From assembly GCF_004000885.1 (NCBI RefSeq), contig NZ_BIMC01000003.1:62001-126000 (forward strand): 64,000 nucleotides of DNA. The letters are read 5' to 3'. Below, piece after piece: positions 44,897-54,243 of this stretch; position 1 is the first letter of the stretch, and each line of letters begins with the position of its first letter. The stretch comes from Paenibacillus glucanolyticus NBRC 15330. Its GTDB lineage: Bacteria > Bacillota > Bacilli > Paenibacillales > Paenibacillaceae. A model generated the notes under the pieces. That model saw only the letters and a program-made list of their open reading frames with translations. It was not told where the DNA came from and searched no databases. The position numbers and the translations under genes are program-made.

Positions 44897-44924
44897 CCCT
44901 TTTAAAATAAAGGTGAAACGTTAC

Positions 44925-44954
44925 GGGCCATCGTACAAGGATGGCTCTTTTTTT
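44925..44954 (+). terminator. Terminator before the exopolysaccharide operon
   Basis: GGGCCATC (44925-44932) and GATGGCTC (44940-44947), followed by seven T. Confidence 0.85.
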
Positions 44955-44979
44955 GCCGTTACGATCGGAAGCCCTCAAC

Positions 44980-45014
44980 TTGTACAGTTTTTGTACAGAA
45001 TGGAATGATACAAT
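44980..45014 (+). promoter_or_regulatory. ydaJ-like operon promoter with a TTGTACAG direct repeat
   Basis: TTGTACAG occurs twice (44980-44987 and 44991-44998), 11 bases apart, followed by an extended -10 (TGATACAAT, 45006-45014). No -35 is properly spaced, so the repeat may be an activator site that replaces it. Confidence 0.55.
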
Positions 45015-45093
45015 TCGCGAGGGGGGGAACCCTCGGGTGAGGATTTTTTTTCTGCATAAAAGTATTGCTCCTTAGGGGATGGAGGTCGGCGGT

Positions 45094-46197
45094 TTGAAGT
45101 GGCGAAGTGGACGTAAGGTCTTGTGGATAGGACTTGTCTTATGGTTAGGCGCAGCCTTGGGGATCGGAGGAAGTTTGATCCAAGCCAAGGGGGAAAATGT
45201 AACGAAACGGTTTATTACGATGAATATGATCAACCCGAATGGTACGATGGCTACCTATTTACAGGGAGCGGAATCGGTCAATCCTGAATGGGCAGCGGGA
45301 CGAGAGGCTCTCTCCGAATCCCTTGGGTTCTGGATGCAGGCGGCGCTGGCTAGTCATGACCTTGTTGCATTTGAGAAGAGTTATGACGCATTAACCCGTT
45401 ATTTTACGGCAGATCGTCAATATATTGTATGGAAACTAAATCCTGAAGGCGGGGCGGAAGTCAGCACAAACGCACTTGGTGACGATTTGCGGATTATAGG
45501 GGCTCTGGTGGAAGGTTCCCGGATATGGAAGGGCCACTCCGAATGGACGGCGACTGCCAGCGATCTTGCGGAAACCTTGTTAAGCCGGTCACAAAAGAAC
45601 GGGTATCTGGTGGATTTCTACGATTTCTCCACGGAGGAACTGCCCGACACCCTGAGTCTTGCTTATGTGGATCTTTCAGCACTGCGCAGGCTCTTGGAAG
45701 AAGGCATACTGGATATGAAAACGTACAATCGCTATCATTCCCTGCTGCAGGGGATGCCGGATGACGGCGTGTTTTATCCCAAAGCTTATCATGTGGTAAA
45801 CGGGGAATATACATATGATGAAAATGTGAATTTAATTGATCAGCTGCTGGTCGCTATGCATGTCGGGGAAACGCAAAGGAGCCAAGAGTCGCTGCTTCAA
45901 TTCCTCAAGCAGGAATTGAAGCAGACGGGAAAGATCGCGGGACAGTATAGACGCGCCGACCGAAAGGCCGTGGTGAAATACGAGTCTTCCTCGGTTTATG
46001 GTCTCGCTATCATGTTTGCTATTCAAATGGAGGACAGGCCCTTTGCCGTCAAGCTGAACAAACGTCTGCAGACCTTAAAAGGGAAAGATACCCGTTATCC
46101 TGGGGGGTATGTGTTCGAGAAGAACACGCATGTTTTTGATAACTTGCTTCCTTTATTAGGGGAATATGCTATTGATCGAGGTGGACATGGAAAATAA
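45094..46197 (+). CDS. ydaJ: GH8-like glycosyl hydrolase of an exopolysaccharide operon (YdaJ-like)
   Basis: This 367-residue exported or anchored protein has an N-terminal signal/anchor segment (about 8-28) and an (alpha/alpha)6-type domain resembling glycosyl hydrolase family 8. Segments include NPNGTMATYL, LGDDLRIIGALVEGSRIW and ENTHVFDNLLPLLG-like ends. In B. subtilis the equivalent, YdaJ, begins the ydaJKLMN exopolysaccharide operon. A TTG at 45094 follows GGAGGT at seven bases; ATG 45079 is in frame but lacks a ribosome binding site. The next two main genes match YdaK and YdaM, which supports the call. Confidence 0.78.
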   Translation: MKWRSGRKVLWIGLVLWLGAALGIGGSLIQAKGENVTKRFITMNMINPNGTMATYLQGAESVNPEWAAGREALSESLGFWMQAALASHDLVAFEKSYDALTRYFTADRQYIVWKLNPEGGAEVSTNALGDDLRIIGALVEGSRIWKGHSEWTATASDLAETLLSRSQKNGYLVDFYDFSTEELPDTLSLAYVDLSALRRLLEEGILDMKTYNRYHSLLQGMPDDGVFYPKAYHVVNGEYTYDENVNLIDQLLVAMHVGETQRSQESLLQFLKQELKQTGKIAGQYRRADRKAVVKYESSSVYGLAIMFAIQMEDRPFAVKLNKRLQTLKGKDTRYPGGYVFEKNTHVFDNLLPLLGEYAIDRGGHGK

Positions 46198-47062
46198 AAG
46201 ATGGGTTCAACGCGCAGTCGGGGGATACGCCCTTCTGATCGGTTTAGCAGTGCTGCAGGAGCTATTGGTCTATATCAATGTCTTTAGAGACCAATCCTTT
46301 ACCTTACTGGAGCTGGGATTCGCCATTGGCTGCCTTGCGGCTCTGATGCTGGGCTTCCTGGCCCCTGCCGGGGTCTCGGTCGTTTGTATTTTTGTATATA
46401 TCGTGGCTTATTTTGTATGGCTTACGACTTATGCAAAGGTCGATGTGCTGTCCATCTCCTGGCTCTGGCTGCTCCCAGCCAATGTAGCCGTTGCCGCATT
46501 CATCAAAACCGGGCTGGTTCGCAATAAGCGGCTAATGGAGCGGCTGGAGGAGCTGCAACGAAAGAATCCGGAAGTGGATTTAGCCACCGCGCTAGGCAAT
46601 AAGGAAGCTTTTAGGGAAACGCTGATCAAGCAGTCTAATCTCGCTAATCGTTATTCAGATACGTATAACTTCTGCCTGGTCATGTTTAAAATTGAATTTC
46701 TGCCGATGGTGCAGGAATCCCTGGGTTCACAAGGCTATGCCCAACTTCTCGCCTCCTTATCGGAAGGGATACGGAAGCATATTCGGTACGAGGATTACAA
46801 ATTCGCCCTGGACCGGGGAAGATTTATTGTGCTGCTCCCTATGACAGACCAGGAGTATTTAATGACATTGACAGACCGAATTAGGCACGCGCTGGTAGAC
46901 ATTCCGTCTCAGGACGGGAAAGGCGGGGAGCTGAATCTGGTGATCCGTGCAGGGGCCCTGGTCTTTGCTAAGGAGCAATTCAGTCAATACGAAGACGCGG
47001 ATGCCGTCATTGCCGCACTTGAACGCAACACGGAGACGGATTTGATCGGAGAATATATATGA
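46187..47062 (+). CDS. ydaK: Degenerate GGDEF membrane protein, c-di-GMP receptor (YdaK-like)
   Basis: This 291-residue protein has four helices (about 10-105) and a GGDEF-fold domain. The catalytic GGDEF is replaced by DRGRF, so no c-di-GMP synthesis is expected. The inhibitory I-site RxxD is kept as RYED, exactly five residues before DRGRF, so the domain should still bind c-di-GMP. B. subtilis YdaK is such a receptor and controls exopolysaccharide production. The start is uncertain: ATG 46187, with close GAGGTGG, or ATG 46166. It overlaps ydaJ. Confidence 0.8.
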   Translation: MENKRWVQRAVGGYALLIGLAVLQELLVYINVFRDQSFTLLELGFAIGCLAALMLGFLAPAGVSVVCIFVYIVAYFVWLTTYAKVDVLSISWLWLLPANVAVAAFIKTGLVRNKRLMERLEELQRKNPEVDLATALGNKEAFRETLIKQSNLANRYSDTYNFCLVMFKIEFLPMVQESLGSQGYAQLLASLSEGIRKHIRYEDYKFALDRGRFIVLLPMTDQEYLMTLTDRIRHALVDIPSQDGKGGELNLVIRAGALVFAKEQFSQYEDADAVIAALERNTETDLIGEYI

Positions 47063-47112
47063 ATTTTTGCGCATTATTCAATAAGCAGCAGGCAGAGAAG
47101 GAGATGTAATAG

Positions 47113-47256
47113 ATGTCTTACACTGCGTGGTTTGTTCCGTTATGCAAGATTGTCAGCCTGATGTTTGCCTTTGCGGTTCTGGGGCTGTTCATTGCAACGC
47201 TGAGCCTTCGGGTTCGTGTGAATCGAAGATACGACCGGAGGAAGAACAGTGGCTGA
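47113..47256 (+). CDS. Small single-helix membrane protein in the exopolysaccharide operon
   Basis: This 47-residue gene is easily missed. It has one helix (IVSLMFAFAVLGLFIATLSL) followed by a very basic tail (RVRVNRRYDRRKNSG). GAAGGAG lies nine bases before ATG 47113, and its last codons overlap the GTG start of the glycosyltransferase, so it is translationally coupled. It may help the synthase assemble in the membrane. I know no family name for it. Confidence 0.7.
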   Translation: MSYTAWFVPLCKIVSLMFAFAVLGLFIATLSLRVRVNRRYDRRKNSG

Positions 47257-48550
47257 CGCATTATTAATGTTTTGTATTATCAGCATATGGGGTGCGGTGT
47301 TTCAATCGATCCTGATAATGGTGGGAGCGGTCCGGTTTATTTTCAGACAGAGCCGTAAGGAATGGACCATTCCCGATGCGGATCAGATGGCACATTTCCC
47401 CAAGGTCACCGTCCTGGTCCCCGCGCACAATGAAGAATTGGTGATCGCGGCAACGGCGGAGCATATACTGCGGCTGAATTATCCGAAGGATAAGGTGCAG
47501 CTCATTGTCATTGCCGATAACTGCAGCGATGGTACCGCTGGAAGACTGAAGGCTCTGAACAGCAAGGCAGCGTATCGGGACCGGGATTTCATGGTATTTG
47601 AGCGTTCAGGAACGGGCGGTAAATCGGGGGCGCTTAATGATGCGCTGGCGTTTGCCAAACATGAATGGATTTGTATTTTTGACGCTGACGCGGCGCCGGA
47701 GCGGAACGCACTGTACTTTTTGATCGAGAAAGCAATGGAAGACCCCAAAACCTATGGAGCGGTCTTCGGGCGGAACAAGGCCAGAAACCGTGGGCAGAAT
47801 TTTCTCTCCAAATGCATTAATCTGGAGCTGGTTACAGCTCAGCGAATCTATCATACCGGACTGTGGGAGCTGTTCAAGCTGGGAACCATTCCGGGGACGA
47901 ATTTTATTGTGAAAACAGATTTGATCCTTGAGATCGGCGGCTGGGATACGGAGGCAATTACGGAGGATACGGCCATATCCTTCGAGATTATGACCCGGGG
48001 ACAGCTCATCGCGCTGGCTCCCCAGGCAGAAGCTTATCAGCAGGAGCCGGAGCAGCTCAGTGTGTACTTGAAGCAGCGGGAACGCTGGGCCAAAGGGAAC
48101 TTTTCCGTTGTGATGGAGAATATCCATCATTTGTTTGATCGGTCAAGCTGGCGCATTAAGCTTCATGTACTGTACTATGCGGCGAGTTATTTCTGGTTTT
48201 TACTGTCCATTATCGTGTCGGATATCATCATCGGTGTCAATCTGGTTTACTGGATGATTGCACTGTTCAAACCGGATGTGGTGTCACCGTTCCAGTTTGC
48301 AGATGATGTATATGTTTATCTGATGGTGGCCTGGGGATTGATGTATTACCTTTTTGTACTGCAGATCAATCTGGCGCTGGCAACCGATGTCGGGCAAAGC
48401 TCGATACAGAACTTTATTCTTTCCTGCCTATCGTATTTCACGTATGCTCAGCTATTCCTGCTGATCTCCTTGCGGGCCCTCTATTCTTTTGTTGTAGACA
48501 AAGTGACGGGGAGAAAAGCCAAGTGGTACAAAACGCAGCGATTTGGATGA
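47249..48550 (+). CDS. ydaM: Membrane glycosyltransferase family 2 (YdaM-like polysaccharide synthase)
   Basis: This 433-residue processive beta-glycosyltransferase has a leading helix, then a GT-A domain with PAHNEE (about 56), DADAAPE (metal-binding DxD, about 150), TEDTA (catalytic base, about 245) and QRERW (the QxxRW motif, about 282), and about four C-terminal helices (about 308-420). These are the cellulose/chitin-synthase-type motifs for chain elongation and export. GGAGGAAG precedes GTG 47249. It is probably regulated by the c-di-GMP receptor encoded upstream. The sugar substrate is unknown. Confidence 0.9.
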   Translation: MADALLMFCIISIWGAVFQSILIMVGAVRFIFRQSRKEWTIPDADQMAHFPKVTVLVPAHNEELVIAATAEHILRLNYPKDKVQLIVIADNCSDGTAGRLKALNSKAAYRDRDFMVFERSGTGGKSGALNDALAFAKHEWICIFDADAAPERNALYFLIEKAMEDPKTYGAVFGRNKARNRGQNFLSKCINLELVTAQRIYHTGLWELFKLGTIPGTNFIVKTDLILEIGGWDTEAITEDTAISFEIMTRGQLIALAPQAEAYQQEPEQLSVYLKQRERWAKGNFSVVMENIHHLFDRSSWRIKLHVLYYAASYFWFLLSIIVSDIIIGVNLVYWMIALFKPDVVSPFQFADDVYVYLMVAWGLMYYLFVLQINLALATDVGQSSIQNFILSCLSYFTYAQLFLLISLRALYSFVVDKVTGRKAKWYKTQRFG

Positions 48551-48603
48551 GGGGACCGTTGCAGGAGAAGTTCTGATATAATGGGCCGGAGGAGGGGAAG
48601 AAC

Positions 48604-49392
48604 ATGCACACTATGGAGAGCTTAATGAAGCAATTGGAGCAGCTTGGCATTGACGGCTCCGGGACGCTGCTGATCCATTCTTCAATGAAAAGCATAGGCC
48701 CGGTCGAGGGTGGCGCGGACACTGTATTGGATGCGTTTACATCGCACATGCAAGAGGGGCTGCTGGTGCTGCCCACTCATACGTGGTCTTACATCAATGA
48801 GGAACATCCGAAATTTTACGTGGATCAATCACCTGTGTGCGTCGGGATCCTGCCCGAACTTTTTCGCAAACGTCCAGGTGTGGTGCGTTCGCTGCACCCC
48901 ACGCATTCGGTGGCCGCATTAGGCAGGGATTCCATAGCGTTCACAAGTGACGATCACCATTTCGATACGCCGTGCGCCAGGGGTTCCTCCTGGGGGAAAC
49001 TGCTCGACCGAAGGGCGGCCATTTTGTTGGTGGGGGTCGATTTAAAGCGCAACACCTTTATTCATGGAATCGAAGAGTGGGTGGACATACAGGGCAGGTT
49101 AACGGATGGGCATGAGAAGCTGTACACGGTTTTACCCGATGGCACGGAAATTCCGGTACCTTCCCGCAGACATTGCGGGTTGTCGTGGTCGGAGCATTTC
49201 TGGAAAGTCGATGAGGTCCTTGAAAGTCAAGGCGCGATGCATAAGGGGCGGTTTGGCGATGCCGTTGTCCGGGTATGCGATGCAGCTGCGGTGACGGATA
49301 TCCTGACCGAGATGCTCAGGGACAATCGGGATTTATTCTCGGATAATCAGCCCTTGGAGGGTCAGCATGCTGAAGGAAGAGTTCGTTTATAA
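48604..49392 (+). CDS. AAC(3)-family N-acetyltransferase (YokD-like)
   Basis: This 262-residue protein of the aminoglycoside 3-N-acetyltransferase family shows LIHSSMKSIGPVEGGADTVL near the start, VLPTHTW, VVRSLHPTHSVAALG (the conserved HPTHS site), CARGSSWGKL and NTFIHGIEEW. Chromosomal relatives such as YokD often act on other amines, so resistance should not be assumed. GGAGGAGGGG precedes ATG 48604. It follows the glycosyltransferase by about 50 bases without a terminator, so it may be read with the polysaccharide operon and could even modify a sugar, although that is a guess. Confidence 0.87.
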   Translation: MHTMESLMKQLEQLGIDGSGTLLIHSSMKSIGPVEGGADTVLDAFTSHMQEGLLVLPTHTWSYINEEHPKFYVDQSPVCVGILPELFRKRPGVVRSLHPTHSVAALGRDSIAFTSDDHHFDTPCARGSSWGKLLDRRAAILLVGVDLKRNTFIHGIEEWVDIQGRLTDGHEKLYTVLPDGTEIPVPSRRHCGLSWSEHFWKVDEVLESQGAMHKGRFGDAVVRVCDAAAVTDILTEMLRDNRDLFSDNQPLEGQHAEGRVRL

Positions 49393-49583
49393 TACATAGG
49401 ATATATATCCGTTTTCACATTCGAAAGAGGAGATAGCCTGAGTTGTCTGCCGCTATTAAATCGGTTTGGCATAAGGCAAGGATTTCGGGAAATGTAAAAA
49501 ATCGTCCTTCGAAGATACGACCTATTGGAATGCTATCAATTGACCCTTGAGAAGCATCCAGCGGCTGAAAATAAAGGGAATTT

Positions 49584-49617
49584 AAGAGCGCTCACCTGTC
49601 AGGTAGCGCTCTTATTT
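49584..49617. terminator. Bidirectional terminator
   Basis: AAGAGCGCT (49584-49592) and AGCGCTCTT (49605-49613) are perfect reverse complements between two convergent genes. Confidence 0.8.
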
Positions 49618-49627
49618 AAGGTGAACC

Positions 49628-50500
49628 CTATCCTAAGGCGTCTGCTTGCAGATCGGTCACCTTAAGTTTGGACTTAAAAGCCTCCATATTGTCTATCAGA
49701 TACTTACTATTTTCGAATCCGGTCTGGGCAATGATGTTGTTGATATCCTGGACGAACTCGGGCAAGCTGGCGGTTGAGGCATGTTCGAATCTGTTCTCAC
49801 CCGCGATGTCCCCGAACTGTCGTGCAGCTTCCTCCCGGTATTCCTCCACCCAATCCTTGCGAGTCGATACGTTCTTGGCAAAGTTCAGCAGGATGCTGTT
49901 CCAATCTTTTCCGTTCACTATCGCTTCTTGCAGCTTGTCCAGCGTGCTCGGCTCGAATTTCTTCATCATATAGGTTAGATCTATATAATCATCCGGGGCT
50001 CCAACCGGCCTCTGCGGCGGTGTTTCGTAATGGACCTCATTTGTCTCAGGATCCACCGTTCTGGTTTGGGAGATGGCTCCGATTTGACGGATCGTATTCA
50101 TGAATTCCGCTGCTTCGTCATCTTCCATGTAGTTATCCGCCATATACTGGGCTTGAGTGAGTCCTAATTCCAATAACGCCGCTCGTTCTGCCTCTCCGGT
50201 CACGTCTGTAATGAAATTGGACTGAATGATGCCGTAAACGGCTTCCTTCACCTCCGGGGGTTGATCGGTGAGAAGACGATTCAGCGAATCATTGATTTGA
50301 GTGGTTCCAAAATAGACAGCCGAATGATTCACAATATCCGATGCCGCCAACTGTCTGGCAGCCGGGCTGATCTCCACGCTGTCGGTGTTATGCGGAATTA
50401 TGGGCATCATGTCTGTGACCAGGGAAGGCTTCTCCGCATTCTGCTTTGAGTTTATGTATAGGTTTAAGTCTTGTTGGGTCGAGCTATGAATCTTCATCAT
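49628..50500 (-). CDS. Soluble protein of unknown function
   Basis: This 290-residue protein has no signal peptide or membrane segment. An N-terminal polar region contains DSVEISPAARQLAA, a short motif also common in flagellar/FlgM-type proteins, but nothing else supports a flagellar role. The rest is helical, with an acidic AQYMADNYMEDDEAAEF stretch. GGGGTG lies five bases before ATG 50500. It is a single-gene unit with its own terminator. I do not recognise a family. Confidence 0.65.
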   Translation of the reverse strand: MMKIHSSTQQDLNLYINSKQNAEKPSLVTDMMPIIPHNTDSVEISPAARQLAASDIVNHSAVYFGTTQINDSLNRLLTDQPPEVKEAVYGIIQSNFITDVTGEAERAALLELGLTQAQYMADNYMEDDEAAEFMNTIRQIGAISQTRTVDPETNEVHYETPPQRPVGAPDDYIDLTYMMKKFEPSTLDKLQEAIVNGKDWNSILLNFAKNVSTRKDWVEEYREEAARQFGDIAGENRFEHASTASLPEFVQDINNIIAQTGFENSKYLIDNMEAFKSKLKVTDLQADALG

Positions 50501-50773
50501 TAACGCACCCCTATCCTATGTATTCCCATTGCTCTTCTTTCTACCTCATAGTATCGGAATAATCTTCCATATTCTTTAGGTTTTAATGGATAGAAAATGG
50601 CGATAGCGCTTCATAGAATCCGGGGGAACCGAGCGCAGCATCAGACTGGGCCTATTATAGCTTCATAATATAGACACAAGGATATCTCAATCCTTCTTCC
50701 TACCGCGATGTTAGATGTGGTAGATTATGGGTGAACGCCTATATTAGTGAATGGATTAGGAGAGGAATATTCC

Positions 50774-53700
50774 TTGGTAAAGGACCCGCCAAGCTACCAA
50801 ATAAGAAAGAGCCATATCCTGTTATGGATAGGGTTATTCATCATCGTTCTATCGAGCATGCGCATATTGTGGATGGATTGGTTTCCTGATCAACGACAGG
50901 TTCCCATAAAGAACGGGCAATTGGATTTGCGTGATTGGAAGGCTGAAGATGGCGGCATTCTGTTGCTTGATGGGGAATGGGAGGTTTACCCTTCACAATG
51001 GCTGCAAGGGGGCAGCCGGCAGCATGCAACGGGCGAGCTGGAGCCGAGGCTGATCTCGGTTCCCGGAGGATGGAATGAGGCTTTGCCTGGTGAAGGCGAG
51101 AAGCCAACTCCATATGGATTCGCATCCTATCGCCTGCGAATTCTTGTAGATCCGGAAGAGGCTACTAATTATAGTATTCGCGTACCCAGCGTGCGTACGT
51201 CATCCGAGTTATATGTCAACGGCCGATTGCTTGCCAAATCCGGGCAGGTGGCGGACGTGAAGGAAGAATATACAGCGAAGAACCTGCCTTATTCCACAAG
51301 CTTTGCGGCAGACGACAACGGCGTCATTGAACTCGTGATTCAGGCCGCAAATTATGTGGATAGTCGAAACAGCGGCATTGTCAGGTCCGTTACATTCGGT
51401 TCCGAGGAAGCTCTTGCAAGGGCAATGAAACTTTCCGTTTCGATGCAGACGCTGGGGGCCGTCATATTTCTTATGCACTCTGTCTATGCACTCATTTTGT
51501 TTTTGCTGGGAAATCGGGAAAAGAGACTGCTTTATTTTTCTTTGCTGGCTCTATGTATAACCATCAGCAACGTATTCAGCAACGATGAGAAGCTGTTTCA
51601 CCAATTATTTTACATTGGAAGCGATTGGGATTTCCGGCTTTCCAATATGGCATTCATCATCGGATGTTATGCGTTGTTGGAATGCACGAATCATCGGGAG
51701 CTTCCTTATTGGAGCAGGATGTATCCTGTTTACACGGCCATCAATCTGGGGACTGCGGGCATTACGATGTTTCTGGCTCCCCATCAGGTGATTATGCTCT
51801 TCCCGGTTTATTTCTTGTTGGCCGCTGTAGCTGTCGTGATTACAATCATGGCCATCTTTAAAAGAGTCATCCAGGATATCAAACACCATCTGTTATTGCT
51901 GTGTTCCATGCTCGTACTGGTTCATCATCTGTTATGGTCGTTATTCTGGCGGGAAAGCGGCTTGAGTATGATCCACTATCCGGTTGATTTGGTGATCTCG
52001 ATGGGATGCCTGGCCTCGATCTGGTTCAAGGGTTATTTCAACATGCATGCAAATACCAGGGAGCTTGCCGCAACCTTGCAAAGAGTGAATGACCATAAGG
52101 ATCAGTTCTTGGCAAACACCTCACATGAATTTAAGAACCCGCTCCATAGCATGTTAAACATGTCTCAATCCGTTCTGAAAAGGGAACGCCCTTCGCTGCA
52201 AAACAGGAGCATCAAAGAGCTTGAAACGATTCTGGCTGTAGGGCGTCAGCTGACCCTAATCTTAAATGATCTGATTGATGTGATGAGTTTACGGGAAGGC
52301 AATCCGCGGCTGCAGAAAAAAACTATATCGATTCAGCCTATTGTGACCGGCGTCATCGATATGCTGCAGCTTAACGCAGAAGTGAAGTCGGTAGCTACCT
52401 TGAATCAGATTCCGGAAGATTTTCCTTCCGTCATGGCGGATGAGAGCCGGGTGATTCAGATCGTGTTCAACTTGCTGCACAATGCCGTGAAATATACGAA
52501 CGAAGGGAACATAACGATTCAAGCATTTGCAGATTCCGGAAGAGCTTATATCGTGATTGCTGACACGGGGATCGGAATGGATGAAGACATGCTGAAGCGT
52601 CTATTCCTTCCGTATGAGCAAGCGAGTGCTAGCGAGACCATGATTGAAGGCGGCTTTGGGTTAGGTTTAAGTATAAGCAAGCAGCTCATTGAGCTTCATC
52701 AAGGTACTTTAGAAGTATCCTCTGCACCGGGAGAGGGCTCGACGTTTACCTTCTCGTTAGAGCTGGCAGGTATGAACGCAGAGGAGGAGCAGAGCGGATC
52801 AAACCCGTTCGAGCCAGTGGGATTACGATGGACGCCGATCCAGGAAACAGCCGCAGCCGGCTTGGAAGAAGTGGAACGAATGCCGCCAGCTGCAAAACAA
52901 CCGGTTGTAATCGAGAATAGTCGTGATCGCCCGCGTCTGTTAATTGTGGATGACGATCCCGTCAACCTGCAAGTGCTAGAAGCCATATTGCCACCTGACG
53001 AATATGATGTAACAATGGCAACCAGCGGTAAAGAAGTGTTGGCTGTTCTGGATGCTCAGGAATGGGATCTGGTCATCTCCGATATTATGATGCCGCAGAT
53101 GTCCGGTTATGAGCTGACTCGAAGGATTCGTGAGCGTTTTACACTCACGGAGCTCCCGGTGCTGCTTCTTACTGCAAGAAGCCAGCCGAAGGATATCCAA
53201 AGCGGATTTTTGGCGGGAGCGAACGATTATGTGACCAAGCCGGTGGAAGCAATAGAGATCCGGTCGCGGATCGAGGCGCTGACCACGATTAAACAAACGG
53301 TCCGGGAACAACTACGACTCGAAGCGGCATGGCTGCAAGCTCAAATCCAGCCTCATTTTTTATTCAATGCATTAAGTGCTGTAACCGCTCTAAGCGACGT
53401 GAATCTGGATAAGATGCGTACCTTGCTTGATGAGTTCAGCCATTTTTTGAGGTATAAATTCAGGTTCCAGAATACGGATGGACTTGTTCCGATTGAAGAG
53501 GAGCTGAGTCTAATTCGATCTTACGTCTACATTGAAAGTGTTCGGTTTGAAGACAGGCTGCAGGTTGTATGGGAGCTGGATGACTGCGAGGAATTAAAAG
53601 TTCCGTTCCTTTCGATCCAGCCTTTAGTGGAAAATGCGATCAGACACGGCATTATGAAGCGCACGCGCGGAGGTAAAATACATATTCGGATTGCTGTCCG

Positions 53701-53920
53701 AACCACGCATGCAGAGATAACGGTTCAAGACGACGGTGTCGGCATGAGTGAAGCTAAATTGCAGCAAATATTGGATAGAAAAGCAGAGAATCGGTCGGGC
53801 GTCGGCTTGATCAATACGGACCAGCGGTTAAAACGGCATTTCGGAGCAGGACTCCGTATCCAGAGTGTGTTAGGTAAAGGGACCGAGGTAACTTTTCATG
53901 TGCGTCTCGGAATGAAGTGA
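50774..53920 (+). CDS. 7TMR-DISM hybrid sensor kinase with two kinase modules
   Basis: The 1048-residue protein has an N-terminal helix, an extracytoplasmic galactose-binding-like domain (about 50-210), seven helices (7TMR-DISM type, about 215-410), HisKA with ANTSHEFKNPLHS, HATPase (DTGIGMD, GGFGLGLSISKQL), a receiver domain (DDD, SDIMMPQMSG, TKPVE, about 720-850), and finally a LytS/YesM-type kinase module (QIQPHFLFNALS, SIQPLVENAIRHG). The TTG at 50774 follows AGGAGAGG; GTG 50747 is possible. No separate response regulator is nearby. Confidence 0.87.
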   Translation: MVKDPPSYQIRKSHILLWIGLFIIVLSSMRILWMDWFPDQRQVPIKNGQLDLRDWKAEDGGILLLDGEWEVYPSQWLQGGSRQHATGELEPRLISVPGGWNEALPGEGEKPTPYGFASYRLRILVDPEEATNYSIRVPSVRTSSELYVNGRLLAKSGQVADVKEEYTAKNLPYSTSFAADDNGVIELVIQAANYVDSRNSGIVRSVTFGSEEALARAMKLSVSMQTLGAVIFLMHSVYALILFLLGNREKRLLYFSLLALCITISNVFSNDEKLFHQLFYIGSDWDFRLSNMAFIIGCYALLECTNHRELPYWSRMYPVYTAINLGTAGITMFLAPHQVIMLFPVYFLLAAVAVVITIMAIFKRVIQDIKHHLLLLCSMLVLVHHLLWSLFWRESGLSMIHYPVDLVISMGCLASIWFKGYFNMHANTRELAATLQRVNDHKDQFLANTSHEFKNPLHSMLNMSQSVLKRERPSLQNRSIKELETILAVGRQLTLILNDLIDVMSLREGNPRLQKKTISIQPIVTGVIDMLQLNAEVKSVATLNQIPEDFPSVMADESRVIQIVFNLLHNAVKYTNEGNITIQAFADSGRAYIVIADTGIGMDEDMLKRLFLPYEQASASETMIEGGFGLGLSISKQLIELHQGTLEVSSAPGEGSTFTFSLELAGMNAEEEQSGSNPFEPVGLRWTPIQETAAAGLEEVERMPPAAKQPVVIENSRDRPRLLIVDDDPVNLQVLEAILPPDEYDVTMATSGKEVLAVLDAQEWDLVISDIMMPQMSGYELTRRIRERFTLTELPVLLLTARSQPKDIQSGFLAGANDYVTKPVEAIEIRSRIEALTTIKQTVREQLRLEAAWLQAQIQPHFLFNALSAVTALSDVNLDKMRTLLDEFSHFLRYKFRFQNTDGLVPIEEELSLIRSYVYIESVRFEDRLQVVWELDDCEELKVPFLSIQPLVENAIRHGIMKRTRGGKIHIRIAVRTTHAEITVQDDGVGMSEAKLQQILDRKAENRSGVGLINTDQRLKRHFGAGLRIQSVLGKGTEVTFHVRLGMK

Positions 53921-53938
53921 CAACGTAAGAGCAGTTTG

Positions 53939-53968
53939 AAACGCAGCCCGGTGTGGTTGCGTTTTTTT
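53939..53968 (+). terminator. Terminator after the hybrid kinase gene
   Basis: AAACGCA (53939-53945) pairs with TGCGTTT (53958-53964), followed by T residues. Confidence 0.75.
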
Positions 53969-54243
53969 ATGATTACTCGCTCGAACGCGGGCGGCTCTAC
54001 GGAGGTTCGCTGACTTGGTTTGGCATATTGCCGCATCCTAAATTGGATCATCTGAGGTGCGAAGCCAAATTTCGCTATCTCATCTATGGATGCTGCAGCT
54101 ACTCCTTGCGTTTTTCTCCAGGCACAGCTTGGAGTGGGTCTTATTGTATTACAAGATTTTAAGCTGACAGCCGCAACTTCCTGGTATATAAACGGGATGT
54201 TGAAAGCTTGAATACTCCGGTGAGTATTAACCTCCAAGCCTTG
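53969..54243. other. Intergenic region without a recognised gene
   Basis: Short open frames occur on both strands but none has a ribosome binding site or a known motif. It may hold a decayed gene. Confidence 0.4.

Noticed and set aside
48604..49392. Calling the AAC(3)-family gene an aminoglycoside resistance gene
   Set aside because: Chromosomal YokD-like members are common in Bacillales and often do not confer resistance. The sequence alone does not show substrate choice.
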